Of a stretch of DNA of 36,959 nt, positions 18,101 through 27,659 are shown in pieces. The stretch lies in IMG/VR virus record IMGVR_UViG_3300025131_000172, positions 1-36,959 of that record; one strand, 5' to 3'. The first letter of the stretch is position 1; each line of letters begins with the position of its first letter. Both the position numbers and the translations under genes were made by a program. The notes under the pieces are model-generated. The model saw only the letters and a list, made by a program, of their open reading frames with translations, was not told the DNA's origin and did no database searches. This DNA is from a virus.

Positions 18101-21100
18101 CCCAGGCGCTTTGAGTCCTCGCAAATCCTTGCGAATTATCTCCTCCAAATTTAGATTCTCCAAGAGTTGTTCTTTCCAGCCGAGAATCTTTCCAGAATGT
18201 GTTCTGATATCCCAATCTTTCTCGATTTTCTTTGGAATAGCAATTAAATGGTGCAGGATAAATCTGCTCTGAATATGAAAGATAGCCGAATTCTCTTACA
18301 GGACTTTCTGATTGATCCAATGCGTTGTTGGTATACAAATCTAAAATCGCTCTATATGCAGTCTCTGAATCATCTTGCATCAAGTTTAGATCTTTTGTTA
18401 TTTCTCTATTAGCAAATTTTGAAAGATAATTGCCGTATGTGCTCATAAGTTTGGTTAATTCTAAAGAATAGTAAGAAGGATAATTTTCATTTTCAACCTC
18501 TTTCGCAATTTGGAGACCATGACGCAGTGGCTTATATTTGCTGATAATGACCGGATCATTGACGACTTTTAAAATGGGATTTGATCTTATTTGTGAGGTG
18601 CTATTTAAATTTGGAGAATAATCTCCCGCTGTAATGCCCAGGCTGCTTTTCATATCCTTCATATATGCAGTTTTGCCATGGTTATTCCAATATCTCACCA
18701 ACGGATTTTCGTTTCCTCGAATTTGTTTCCACGAAGGATGTTGATAGGGGCCATTGCGCTTTAATAATATAGCATTTAATAGTGCAGCAGGGCCGGCATC
18801 ATAATCAAATGCATCTTGATTAGTAAACCCATCTGGAATTAGAGCGGAATTCACATAATCTGAAATATTTGCAACCGAGGGCCTATATCCTATGAAAGAA
18901 TTTGAATATTCCAAAGGCTCGTAAACATTATAATTAAGCCAATTATAAACCGTTGGAATATAGTAGCTCGAAGTAAAAGAATAAGATCCACCTGTGCCCG
19001 ATACGGGCAGAGAATTTTTATTAAATCCAAAGACATAAAAATTCTGTGCTGGTGGACCTGCAAAGGGGTTTTTTTGATAATGTATTGATACATAATCACT
19101 CGCAGAAGAAAAGGTTACAAGAGAAATGGGTCCACTAGACGAAGAAACTTCTCCAGAGTAAGGAAGATAACCAAAGGTATCACATGAAAGAGCCGAAGCT
19201 GTTATCCATGCATACTGCATATCAGTTCTCGGAATCGGATGTTGAATCCAATAGTTGTCATGTACCGAAGCTGTTATGGTCGTTGAGCCAGAATCCTTAA
19301 TCTGCTTGATGGTATTCCTATTTACCTGATAAATGCTTCCTGTTCCAATATAATTTAGCGAATTAACCACCGAGGGTCCGTTTCCTATTCCAAATTCATC
19401 AGAATAAAAACCAAATTGATTAATGTGGGAAGATAAAAGGAGTCTATAGGGATCTCGGACGGAAGTATTTCTATAGTTTAGGCTATTATAAGGAGAATAC
19501 TCTGCCGATGTAGGATCTAGTGCGGGGCCGCCATTCGAATCGCCCGCCGTCTCTGGAGATCCGGGAGAAGAGAAGCGATTAACGAAAACATGCTCTGTTC
19601 TTCCGCGTTGGGGCTTTACATAATCGTCCATTCCAGCAACATATGGAGAAGGAATGTCAACAATACCAAATCCTCCTGACTTTACAAATGCCGTATTATT
19701 AATACTACGCCCGCAAGTTTGAACTATTTCATAATCTCGACTATAATTTCCTGCTTCGTTTGTAGCTGAATTATTTTTTATATTTCTGATGTTTATCGGT
19801 CTTTTTGCGATCAAATCACGATAAAAAGTTGCACGAGGCAAAGTAACAGGCTGGTAAATCACCTTTAGTGCTGTCGGGCTCGTTTGGAATTGAAGACTCC
19901 AACCTTCTGGGCGATTTGTATCGTTATCAGCGCCTTGATTAAGCGGAACATGCCTATATTGATGTCCTCCCACATATTTTTCCGTGAATGGTCCTTGAAG
20001 TGGGGCATCTCCCTGTCCATAACCGTCCAAATGAAGATTTTCTATTCCAAAGCCCGGCTTAAATCCTGTTTCGAGCACGGTATTGTAGCCAGTTGTAACC
20101 GAAGAGCTAATTGCCACGAAAGGAGCAGTTAAATCTCCCTCTGTTGTTTGATAATCTCCGCTTTTTACTTGATTTTGTCCCTCAAAGGACCATTTTTGCT
20201 TTTCAATCGGATAAATTATGTCTTGGCAATCCAAAAAGTCCTTGACTTTAGACTCTTCAATCAAATATCCGTCCGAAGAACCAAATTCAATCGATGATTT
20301 TATATAATTTGTTATTTTGTTGTTAGATTTGACGTTAGAACCATAAATTTCTTCTCTTTTCACAGAAAAGGCGACTGGTGTACTATAACTTCTATTTAAA
20401 ACTGATAAACTGGCGGCCAAAATAGCATTTCTATCGGCATCAACTCCCGCATCACCCGAACTTATTACAGGATTTGTTCTATCTGCTCTATTTTTCCACC
20501 AAAAACAGTGCTCATTGGCAGGGGGAGGAGAAGAAGGGAGCGATGTGTGATTAAGGCGCCATGTATTAAGTGCAACATTAACACCAAGAGTCGCCGCAGT
20601 ATAATCAAACATTTGTATTCCGAAGAGGGGGAGCTTATTTCGGTATTTGTTTCTTTCCAAGACGTGACTTTCAATCATCGTTCTGATGCCATCGGATACC
20701 TCGGAGCTTGCAGGGATTAACTCCATCAACATTGCAGACAAAGAGGTATCAATCCACTTATAATAGTTAATATATTTTTCAATATCGGGCGAATTTTCAA
20801 CATTTTCAAAGAAAATTTGCCTTAGATATTCCATATCTTTATAGCGACCACGATAACGATTGGTGGGTTCTCCTATAAGATTGCTAAAGGCGACAATAGA
20901 AGCAAAATAATTTAACATTTCTTGTGTTATTGTATTATACATGCTTTTTTCAATCATATAATAATAATTTACCGGTCGTTTGGTGCGTGTGAAGACCTCT
21001 TCTTCCGCAGTGGGAGGTATAATTCTGATGGTTGCATAGGTTGGGTTTAAAATTTCTGGATTTTGTGCCAAAGCAGTCGGAATATATTCCGCGTTTACTA

Positions 21101-23984
21101 TGGTCGTACTAGCGGGATAAAAATCTCCCCTTCCTGTATGTTGCCTGTTGACTACATTACCCATCCAAGAGTACCTGTCTATGGTTTGTAGGGAGCCCGA
21201 TGACAAATCTTGCAGCGTATATCCGCCCACGGTGTCTGAGGTCTTTATTTCATCAAAATTCCAATAAAGTGCCAGTGTTTCAATCTTTGGTATTTCTGTA
21301 CCGGTCAGGGAGGTTGCAAAATTATAAGCATTTTCATGAGGGTATTTCACTCCAAAATTATTTGGATCCTGCGCGTGACTCTTGATGGTTCCATTATCTA
21401 AATAATCAAGCCAATATCTTAAGGAACCAACTCTAATGTCGGTCTTGTATAAGATAGAGCCTGTAAAATTTTGTCTATGGGATCCCGCATAAATTCTTTT
21501 TGATTTATTCAAATAATTTTGCAAACCAACTGATGAAACCGAAGAAGTAGTAAGAGTAAACTCCTCGCGTACCACATCGACCATAGAATTAATACCATAA
21601 AATTCTAATTTATAATTTGTATTGGCAGTTCCAGAAACCAAGTTTGCATGAACTTTTTCTGGCGCCAACCTAACTGCAAAATTCCACTTATTATTTTGAT
21701 ATACATCTTTGAAAGTATCAGTTGTCAGTTTTATGCCAAAATAGGAACTGGTTAACATAAAATAAGCATCAGTTAGGTTATCATTATTCTCGGGTCGAAT
21801 GGCATATATACTTAAATCGTAATCTATCGAAGGCCAAGTGAAGCTGTCTGGTGAACCCGAATTTACTGTGTGGAATCCAAAAATAGAGGCGGTGTTAAAG
21901 GGGGTTGTAAAATAATCTTCTTGATAATATTTTTTCTTCGTCGGAAAAATAACATCGATTTCTGCTGTAAATGCTGTGTAATCTTCTAAGGCCGAGTTGG
22001 ACGCTGTTATAAAAGAAGTGCTATCGGGATTTCCACTTGCCGTTTGTTGATAAATTGTAGAACCGAAGTGTTGAGGCAGGTAAAAATCAGTATACCTTTT
22101 TTTAGTGGAAGTGAAAGTATAATTATCTTGAAGTTCATAAGTGGTATTATTCGCATATAAATTAAGATTTATTAAATTGTCGCCCACCCCATAGCATCTT
22201 ATTAAATTTCTAAAGGACTTTTCTGTGCCCTTGGATTTATAAATGTATAAAAGGTTATTATAAATGTTGCTGTAAATTAAATTCTTGATCTGAGCCAAAT
22301 CTTCTTCAAAGACTTCTGTATCCGATTTATTAAAAATCTGATTAATGAGAGGTGCATCTATGAAAACTTCTGGTGCAACAAATCCCGCACCCTCTATGAC
22401 GCTATCTATGAAAGGATTTTCTTTAAGATGGCTTCCACTAAAGTAACTTATATCTTTTAATTTTGGAAGCTGTTCAATTTGTAAATGGAGAGTATCAAAA
22501 TAGCTTGACATTGCTTGTGTTAATTTTTTCAGATCTCCGTTACTGTCATTGTCCCCGTCAATAACCCAGTTCGGAAAACTATTATAAAATGAAGAGTTAT
22601 TTGTATAATCATAAACTGAACCAGAGTTTTTCATCTCTGTCAAGACAGCTTGGACCAGGGGGTTTACCGAATAAATAATTGGATCCTTAAATTCGGATGT
22701 TTCAACACCCGACTCTACAATGGCGGATCCGGCCTCTCTTGCGGGAGATGTATAGCCGATCCACGAACCATTTGAAACACGACCGGAATAATCCAAAGTT
22801 GTTGAGTCGATTGAATTAATTCCGGAGATTCCTTCATTAAACTTGTAATAAATACCAAGCGTCGTATTCGATATATCTGTGTTGGTGCCTCCGTAAACTT
22901 GTGTGAACCAATTTCTACCAATTTCTTCCGAAGTTCTCTGCGTTTTCCAATAGCGGAATTCGTCAAGGGATCCGGTTAATTTACCAGAGCCCAGAACCGT
23001 TCCGGACTCGCCAGGGTAGTGAGCTATCAGAGCCCCGATATTCGCGTGAAGGGAACCAGTTATCTCTACTGGCTGATTGGTTGTTGTTGAGCCGCTCGCA
23101 AGAGTTCCATTTAAATATAATTTCCACTCTGCAACAGACCCGGAATTCACATATGAAACAGCAACATGATTCCAGGAGCCAGTTGAGATTAGGGCGGTAA
23201 CAGTAGGAATATAAGAATTAGAAACACTTTCTGCCCGGTAAAGGCAATTAAATCTCACGTTCGTATCATCGGCAGTTATGGAGACATTAAACCGACCATC
23301 GTTTGTTCCACTTAAATCAAAAATGGACTCACCAAGGGGAGGGGCGCCGGCGGTGGGCAGCGCTTCGGCCCACGTTGGCTTCTTAAGCCAAAATTCGACT
23401 GTTATTCCACTATCTGGATCACATTTAAGATTGCTCTCTCGCGTCCCTTTTCCTGTATATCCAACATCGTCGTATATATCTGTATCATAGACATTTGATT
23501 CTTCGAAGGTTTCTTCAAACCTTTTGCCAATCATTCCCTCGGATGCAGTATGGGGACCGCCGACCATATGTATGTATTCATTAGTGTTAGTTGAGGCCCA
23601 AGCAACCGTAGTCCCCGTTGTCCCAATATATCCCTCTGTTAGTCCGTGGTTTATATAGCCGTTTGTTCTGGGATATTTCTTTTCCATCAACCAAAGATCG
23701 ATATATGTCGATTCATTTAAGAATGTCTGCTTTTCAGCCGAAGATCCATCATAAGGATAATTTTCATAAATTCTTGTTATGCCGTCTTCGTAGTATTTTT
23801 CAGCGGATCCATAGCGGGCGAAATTCTCTGGCTTGCTAAAATCTACTTCTGGAATAAATCTATTGCGGTTTTTGAAAGTTTCGCTTATATTATCTAAAGA
23901 TTCACCGTCCTTCCTTAGTTCAGATGGATCCGAAGAAAATAATTTATAATTTTCGCCTTTTGTAAAAAGGTCCTTGATGCTCAT
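15132..23984 (-). CDS. Giant virion protein (2950 residues) with LamG-like lectin domains
   Basis: A 2950-residue protein of about 325 kDa. Residues 190-410 form a laminin-G/concanavalin-A-like domain (GITVEFWLKKP, SWNHVAVSYVNSGSVAEWKL, GSLDEFRYWKTQRTSEEI). A second, weaker LamG-like region lies at about 660-920 (FTAEIDVIFP, NKWNFAVRL, IRVGSLRYWLDY). Between them, around residues 575-600, LLYIYKSKGTEKSFRNLIRC recalls the helical KGT-containing motif of P2 gpI-type tail proteins. The remainder is Ser/Tyr/Pro/Gly-rich beta-type sequence. LamG folds usually bind glycans or proteins, so a host-surface contact role is plausible. In position it follows gp6 and the 491-residue gene, roughly where T4 has gp7, but at almost three times the length. 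The ATG directly follows the previous stop (TAAATG), suggesting coupled translation. No frameshift is seen along its length. Confidence 0.88.
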   Translation of the reverse strand: MSIKDLFTKGENYKLFSSDPSELRKDGESLDNISETFKNRNRFIPEVDFSKPENFARYGSAEKYYEDGITRIYENYPYDGSSAEKQTFLNESTYIDLWLMEKKYPRTNGYINHGLTEGYIGTTGTTVAWASTNTNEYIHMVGGPHTASEGMIGKRFEETFEESNVYDTDIYDDVGYTGKGTRESNLKCDPDSGITVEFWLKKPTWAEALPTAGAPPLGESIFDLSGTNDGRFNVSITADDTNVRFNCLYRAESVSNSYIPTVTALISTGSWNHVAVSYVNSGSVAEWKLYLNGTLASGSTTTNQPVEITGSLHANIGALIAHYPGESGTVLGSGKLTGSLDEFRYWKTQRTSEEIGRNWFTQVYGGTNTDISNTTLGIYYKFNEGISGINSIDSTTLDYSGRVSNGSWIGYTSPAREAGSAIVESGVETSEFKDPIIYSVNPLVQAVLTEMKNSGSVYDYTNNSSFYNSFPNWVIDGDNDSNGDLKKLTQAMSSYFDTLHLQIEQLPKLKDISYFSGSHLKENPFIDSVIEGAGFVAPEVFIDAPLINQIFNKSDTEVFEEDLAQIKNLIYSNIYNNLLYIYKSKGTEKSFRNLIRCYGVGDNLINLNLYANNTTYELQDNYTFTSTKKRYTDFYLPQHFGSTIYQQTASGNPDSTSFITASNSALEDYTAFTAEIDVIFPTKKKYYQEDYFTTPFNTASIFGFHTVNSGSPDSFTWPSIDYDLSIYAIRPENNDNLTDAYFMLTSSYFGIKLTTDTFKDVYQNNKWNFAVRLAPEKVHANLVSGTANTNYKLEFYGINSMVDVVREEFTLTTSSVSSVGLQNYLNKSKRIYAGSHRQNFTGSILYKTDIRVGSLRYWLDYLDNGTIKSHAQDPNNFGVKYPHENAYNFATSLTGTEIPKIETLALYWNFDEIKTSDTVGGYTLQDLSSGSLQTIDRYSWMGNVVNRQHTGRGDFYPASTTIVNAEYIPTALAQNPEILNPTYATIRIIPPTAEEEVFTRTKRPVNYYYMIEKSMYNTITQEMLNYFASIVAFSNLIGEPTNRYRGRYKDMEYLRQIFFENVENSPDIEKYINYYKWIDTSLSAMLMELIPASSEVSDGIRTMIESHVLERNKYRNKLPLFGIQMFDYTAATLGVNVALNTWRLNHTSLPSSPPPANEHCFWWKNRADRTNPVISSGDAGVDADRNAILAASLSVLNRSYSTPVAFSVKREEIYGSNVKSNNKITNYIKSSIEFGSSDGYLIEESKVKDFLDCQDIIYPIEKQKWSFEGQNQVKSGDYQTTEGDLTAPFVAISSSVTTGYNTVLETGFKPGFGIENLHLDGYGQGDAPLQGPFTEKYVGGHQYRHVPLNQGADNDTNRPEGWSLQFQTSPTALKVIYQPVTLPRATFYRDLIAKRPINIRNIKNNSATNEAGNYSRDYEIVQTCGRSINNTAFVKSGGFGIVDIPSPYVAGMDDYVKPQRGRTEHVFVNRFSSPGSPETAGDSNGGPALDPTSAEYSPYNSLNYRNTSVRDPYRLLLSSHINQFGFYSDEFGIGNGPSVVNSLNYIGTGSIYQVNRNTIKQIKDSGSTTITASVHDNYWIQHPIPRTDMQYAWITASALSCDTFGYLPYSGEVSSSSGPISLVTFSSASDYVSIHYQKNPFAGPPAQNFYVFGFNKNSLPVSGTGGSYSFTSSYYIPTVYNWLNYNVYEPLEYSNSFIGYRPSVANISDYVNSALIPDGFTNQDAFDYDAGPAALLNAILLKRNGPYQHPSWKQIRGNENPLVRYWNNHGKTAYMKDMKSSLGITAGDYSPNLNSTSQIRSNPILKVVNDPVIISKYKPLRHGLQIAKEVENENYPSYYSLELTKLMSTYGNYLSKFANREITKDLNLMQDDSETAYRAILDLYTNNALDQSESPVREFGYLSYSEQIYPAPFNCYSKENRERLGYQNTFWKDSRLERTTLGESKFGGDNSQGFARTQSAWALDAAQQFGEPCPATGPSAGDTEGLSSYIAPNYVTGASGELQNDYTFYYGSAAFIPLASSSYLRPAPILSRKQDVLSKYSVVTPTGMESIVTNSTSTVYLTSYENFPTALPVLFPRPYGTLLNRGGNAKFEADKFAGYVEGGVFVSASATPFYDKYEQYNLNMRLKNQDMSLIPEFRIGDHIQKYLTDSNGFVSENTASFSIFGVDSSSAPQNSSEDNFYRIYSFSDFMEYFEVFDEDHKEFDLPQTLTLSCKALMKFIPYDGFYPAERTLEIANAFSQSYASYITCSASGALVNGSVSDPLKLRPIYSPLFSPGILFNTIKSGVAVDYPIYTGSYNTVFYTTGVASPGPPILSDVTGYRALGTGSLSTAGWDYRFNFEKLLNPEEVNNISMMDMEINLFSKLTNALSPSISSSYSILNAPNSPNQYKMMINNFLGEVPNFFLNELVTIKSNKEEEFIFAPETSYGMRIKMYRSMNKERESPLLFSVPQDYPMTGSSLYETITMYSRPTAFGPPVAGSDQVVSGTFQADSTWGLNPSFTPPYYNGESWADIIYNSGPNTGSVTLTEVLASASVNYLRIYPSSQVWPASDPWSLDDFPMMPAHANKFAMQISASVNLFRKDPDNRWTIQTKFETPILNFGDKTKRPLSYENIALPCAEYSDNHPVTAFTAQGLGFGGKTTTPIGMWHQFGLIPEEKGGIYLSVGNIDADFLQHNEFPGTFYPSSLDSLADVVGFEKDARKLGQLRDSKTVYEAIVAIPFREVDNCQKAFFRIPASSKEIAKLEVSLNKYVFPPQFDFVRNSKADKLAMYVFEFDHTFDKNDLSYMWQNLSPKFGTSFKQATATVSHPLLRGEMMDSLKGNVKWVVFKVKQRAETNYYSNIVGSPNIGGTSVASKAVNNSNTELFGYNWPYDYFSMVEFAKIDASVNFGSIMPTDATIKTLPSASQVPLPATYGEDINYTGRRTMEDHLDAETTIETRVKSERIIKKKDLK

Positions 23985-25460
23985 TTATTTTTCTACCCTG
24001 AATTTCCATAGATATGGTTGTTCGACATAACTATCTACTAGATCATCATAGTAAGCCAGTTTAATACCATAAGAATATCCCGGCTCCAAGAGATCGAATT
24101 TCAAATCAAAATAATTTCCACTTACATCATATGATGTTTGAGTGCTTTTATCACTTCCAGTGCCAAATGGAATAACAACCAAGTCATCTACCACCCTATG
24201 AACTTGATAAGAAGAGCTTGGTATGATTAAGGTATCAGTTTCTGTTGTCGCCACCGTGTAAAGGGTGGGACTCCAATCTTTTTGCCTAACATAAAACTCA
24301 AGTCGTGCTCTTTCGTGTGTGTAGTAAACGGACCGAAGATTCATAATACTTGTCACATAGTTGGGATAAGGACTATAGCCACTTGCAGCGTGGATTTTAA
24401 TTTTGAAGCTTCCAGTGTGATAAACGTCTGTCAACCCCGTATTATACCATCTATCATAAACAATACTAGCTGTCGTATCTAGGGCGAAAGATGCGGAATA
24501 AATTCCCGTAGAAACATATCCTCCCGTTATTGCGGTCGGGGTCAGGTCGGTACCCGCCGATGATGATGTAAACACTTTAACATAAAGCTCGCCAGTTCCC
24601 ACGGCAGGAATATCTCGCAGGCGGCCGCCAATAACATTATAAAGATAGAGCGTTCTTAAGTTCTCTGGGCCCGAAAGAAGAGAACTGCTGGCATAGAAAT
24701 TTCCTCTGTCATCTTTTATCGAGTTGTCCCATCGTCCTTCAATCGTTGGGCGTTTGAAGAAGAATTCAGACCCTCTACCGAAAAACTTTTTGGTATAATA
24801 GGTCTGGACGGAGCCACTAGGATTAAAGAGCTGGCTTCCCACATCAGTTCCGGCCGAATTAGAAAAAAAGGCTTCCTGACTTGAGGTAAAATGTACTCCC
24901 ACTCCATAATTTAATTTTGTTCCATCAATCCACTCCTCAACAAGATCTGTTATGTTGATTTGTAAATCTTCGTCTCCTATGGAAAAAGTTTGAGAATAAA
25001 CCGGAGAAGTCAAATAATCGCCGCCTTCCCTGGTCCATGGCGAGCCTTCTCCGGCGTTTACCCAATTAGATCCGACGCGGCCCTTCGTAACATCGGTGTA
25101 TTGGTCCATGTCCAGGCCGCTACCCTCCTGCCAAGATTGCGAAATTGGCAGAACAACCAGAATTCCCTCACGAGGAGTGGTTTGACCATGGGGGGCATTA
25201 TACATATTGAGATAAAAGCCCATACTTCCAGATGCAGGGATGACGCCCGATGTTCTATCTTGGATTATTTCACTAACCGGAAATTTAATTAATATTCTTT
25301 CAAGTTCTGTCGAGCCCGATGAAGCTTGGGCATAAATTGAAAATGTTTCCAATATATCTGACAGGCCCATATTTGCTCCAGTTCCCCTAGTTTGCAAATT
25401 TGATTTAAAAGCATTAGTTATGGTGTTATCTGCATCAGAATAATATTTCTTTATGGCCAT
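23985..25460 (-). CDS. Virion protein with DNRLRE-like N-terminal domain
   Basis: A 491-residue protein. Residues 30-230 resemble the DNRLRE (disaggregatase-related repeat) beta-sandwich fold. The matching elements are an opening strand ERILIKFPVSEI, a WQEGSG turn, SNWVNAGEGSPWTREGGDY, and the characteristic INITDLVEEWIDGTKLNYGV segment. Such domains occur in secreted and surface proteins and are thought to bind carbohydrate or support adhesion. The C-terminal half is beta-rich, ending in YGIKLAYYDDLVDSY and LWKFRVEK. The ATG overlaps the stop of the gp6-like gene (TAATG at 25458-25462), so the two are probably translated together. Position next to gp6 suggests a baseplate-wedge or fibre attachment component. 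The domain call is by eye and moderate; the gene call is firm. Confidence 0.85.
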   Translation of the reverse strand: MAIKKYYSDADNTITNAFKSNLQTRGTGANMGLSDILETFSIYAQASSGSTELERILIKFPVSEIIQDRTSGVIPASGSMGFYLNMYNAPHGQTTPREGILVVLPISQSWQEGSGLDMDQYTDVTKGRVGSNWVNAGEGSPWTREGGDYLTSPVYSQTFSIGDEDLQINITDLVEEWIDGTKLNYGVGVHFTSSQEAFFSNSAGTDVGSQLFNPSGSVQTYYTKKFFGRGSEFFFKRPTIEGRWDNSIKDDRGNFYASSSLLSGPENLRTLYLYNVIGGRLRDIPAVGTGELYVKVFTSSSAGTDLTPTAITGGYVSTGIYSASFALDTTASIVYDRWYNTGLTDVYHTGSFKIKIHAASGYSPYPNYVTSIMNLRSVYYTHERARLEFYVRQKDWSPTLYTVATTETDTLIIPSSSYQVHRVVDDLVVIPFGTGSDKSTQTSYDVSGNYFDLKFDLLEPGYSYGIKLAYYDDLVDSYVEQPYLWKFRVEK

Positions 25461-27247
25461 TATCTAACAGTTCCCCTAATATCCACATTCGGAAATTTAA
25501 TTTCGAAAACAACATTGTCCGGACAACTCAAATATCTGCCATCTGCCGAAAGATTGGATAAAATATCAAAACCCGTACTTGAGTAGGCGCCGGCTATTAA
25601 GTTGGTGATTACTACATCGCGGGTGTCGATGACTCCTCTAACTTTATTTAATTCTGAATAAACATTCGTCAAATAAAATGGTTCTCCCATTTGAAGTGGA
25701 TTAATTAATTTATCTTTTAGCCTTTGTATGCAGGCGGCATAAACATCGGCACTATTGGAACTTTTTTCGGCTATTACATCAAAGTATATACCCAAATTAA
25801 CTATTTTTCCATCCAGTATGTCAACTGTATCATTTATCATCTTATAATTGGCCAACCAAGTGCGCAAATTTTCTTTGATAGAGGTGGAAGTTTCGATTAA
25901 TTTTCCACCCGATGCCTCCGAAAGAACGTATAAATTTAGATTTCTTTTAAAAGAGTCGTTGTCGACAATAATTTTGCATCTTTTTATAGATCCAAATTTG
26001 GCCGCCATTCCATACGAAATCGTTTCGTAGTCTTTTGCTGTAACAGCCCTATTTTGAGTGGCTAAATTAGCAACTGCTCTTATTTTTATTTCTTGTGCTG
26101 TTCTGGTTTCCGCATCTCCCGAAATTGGCTCTTCATTGTTGACCTCAAGGGATCCCATAACAAATCTTAATTCTGCGGCGTCCAGAGACGTTGTATCTGC
26201 AAAACTAACCAACAAATTATTTATACTTGTGACCGTTCGCGCTGGTGTATTGACATCCTCTGCTGTATTTTTTCTGTATGTTATAGTAATAGAAGTATTA
26301 GAAGGAGAGACCCCTAACTGGTCGGTGTCCAGCAACCTAGAGGGATCAAAAGAACTGTCTGTAATATAAGTTCTTCCCACCTGTTGCAATACAACTGCCG
26401 AAGGATCTGCCACTGGATTTTCTAAAATTTCGTCTTCGGAGCCATACCCGAATTGAAGAAAATAACTTACTCCGTCAAATTCTAAAGTAAATCTCCGGGG
26501 TGCTACTATTGGTCTCAGAGTTTCTTTGTAGTCTGTAGAAGTAGTTTTATTGGTTATGGATTGATATATAATATTTTGTGACAAATTGTCAACCTCATAA
26601 TATTCATTTCCATCTGAATCAAAAACGGATATTACCTCTACTACATCTGTGTCGGGTATTTGAATTTTTCTAAATCTTTCAAAGCTGCCAAGAGTTATTA
26701 CTGTTTGGAATAATTCTCCCGAAATTATCTTTCCCCGAGCCCTTACGGCATAATAAGTAGGTTCTCCAGTTGTCGGATCAACTCTTCCGACTACAATTTC
26801 GTTGGAGGGGTCATCAAATCTGACATCTGCGGCAAGCATAAAATTTGATCCTCCCTTGGAAGAAAAAGTTGTCCCTTGTTGAATAATTGGATAATAACCT
26901 GAATTGACGCCGTGTATTCCACCCGCAGGAATTAGTGCGTATAGACTAATTTCACCAGTAGAGGCAAAAACCGTCTTATGTTTATATCCTAATTGTCTAG
27001 CCAACCTGAGAACATTTGAGTATTCCGTTGCACTATCAAGAAATGATTCGTTTGTTTGATAATCTAAATAGAAAGATAAAATATCACCAACATAGGATAC
27101 GGTATCCAGCATTAGTGACCCAAAAGAAGCCTCATTAAAATCTTTAAAAGTATCCGGATAATATCTTTTGACATAATTAACCAAATCTTGCTTTATGGAA
27201 TTAAAATCGCGGCTAGTATAATTTATTGGTTTTTTCTTTTCGGCCAT
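25460..27247 (-). CDS. 6: Baseplate wedge protein, gp6/baseplate J family
   Basis: A 595-residue protein with the N-terminal signature of T4-type gp6: INYTSRDFNSIKQDLVNYV (residues 8-26) followed by DFNEASFGSLMLDTVSYVGD and LSFYLDYQTNESFLDSA. The middle contains RAVANLATQNRAVTAKDYET, the conserved element of the baseplate J family. Gp6 forms the dimeric ring of the inner baseplate that joins the wedges and changes shape on contraction. T4 gp6 is about 660 residues, so the length is fitting. It lies 19 bases after the gp25 gene, its partner in the wedge, with an AAGGA ribosome-binding site 11 bases before the ATG. Its stop overlaps the start of the next gene. Confidence 0.95.
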   Translation of the reverse strand: MAEKKKPINYTSRDFNSIKQDLVNYVKRYYPDTFKDFNEASFGSLMLDTVSYVGDILSFYLDYQTNESFLDSATEYSNVLRLARQLGYKHKTVFASTGEISLYALIPAGGIHGVNSGYYPIIQQGTTFSSKGGSNFMLAADVRFDDPSNEIVVGRVDPTTGEPTYYAVRARGKIISGELFQTVITLGSFERFRKIQIPDTDVVEVISVFDSDGNEYYEVDNLSQNIIYQSITNKTTSTDYKETLRPIVAPRRFTLEFDGVSYFLQFGYGSEDEILENPVADPSAVVLQQVGRTYITDSSFDPSRLLDTDQLGVSPSNTSITITYRKNTAEDVNTPARTVTSINNLLVSFADTTSLDAAELRFVMGSLEVNNEEPISGDAETRTAQEIKIRAVANLATQNRAVTAKDYETISYGMAAKFGSIKRCKIIVDNDSFKRNLNLYVLSEASGGKLIETSTSIKENLRTWLANYKMINDTVDILDGKIVNLGIYFDVIAEKSSNSADVYAACIQRLKDKLINPLQMGEPFYLTNVYSELNKVRGVIDTRDVVITNLIAGAYSSTGFDILSNLSADGRYLSCPDNVVFEIKFPNVDIRGTVR

Positions 27248-27266
27248 TATGTGTTTTTCCTTACCC

Positions 27267-27647
27267 CTATGAGGTGATGCCCACTTCTAATGTTTCTCTA
27301 AAAGCGACAGATTCTATAGAATAGTCTATTCTTACAGAGACTCCGTTTTCAAAATCTTCCATTCTTGAGATTTTTATTGAGTTAAGGAGGATATATGGCA
27401 AATATTCTTGAACTTGATTTATTATTCTCTGACGAATGTTTAAAAGCATAATATCTGTTTCTGGTTCGAAAATGAATTGACTAATTCCCACACCAAAATC
27501 AGGATTCATGATTCTTTCTCCAGGATTTGTCAAAACAAGCATTTTTAAATTTTGGCGCCCCACCTCTTTTAAGGTCTTATTCAATTTATAGGGTCCATCG
27601 ACCTGATCGAATGTCAGAGGAAGGGATGCTGAATATCCAGTTGCCAT
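27267..27647 (-). CDS. 25: Baseplate wedge/sheath initiator, gp25 family
   Basis: A 126-residue protein with the GPW/gp25 lysozyme-like fold signature: LVLTNPGERIMNPDFGVGIS followed by QFIFEP (residues 37-62), and a C-terminal strand pattern ending in VRIDYSIESVAFRETLEV. Gp25 sits in the inner baseplate, binds gp6 and starts sheath polymerisation; it is one of the most conserved parts of contractile injection systems. Length matches T4 gp25 (132). The ATG at 27645-27647 has AAGGA about nine bases upstream. The gp25-gp6 order is the same as in many contractile systems and fixes the identity of this region as baseplate. Confidence 0.96.
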   Translation of the reverse strand: MATGYSASLPLTFDQVDGPYKLNKTLKEVGRQNLKMLVLTNPGERIMNPDFGVGISQFIFEPETDIMLLNIRQRIINQVQEYLPYILLNSIKISRMEDFENGVSVRIDYSIESVAFRETLEVGITS

Positions 27648-27659
27648 TTTTTATATTCC

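Noticed and set aside
26218-26225. Second TATAAATA on the minus strand
   Set aside because: It lies in the middle of the gp6-like gene, more than 700 bases from the next start, and is explained by Ile-Asn-Asn codons.
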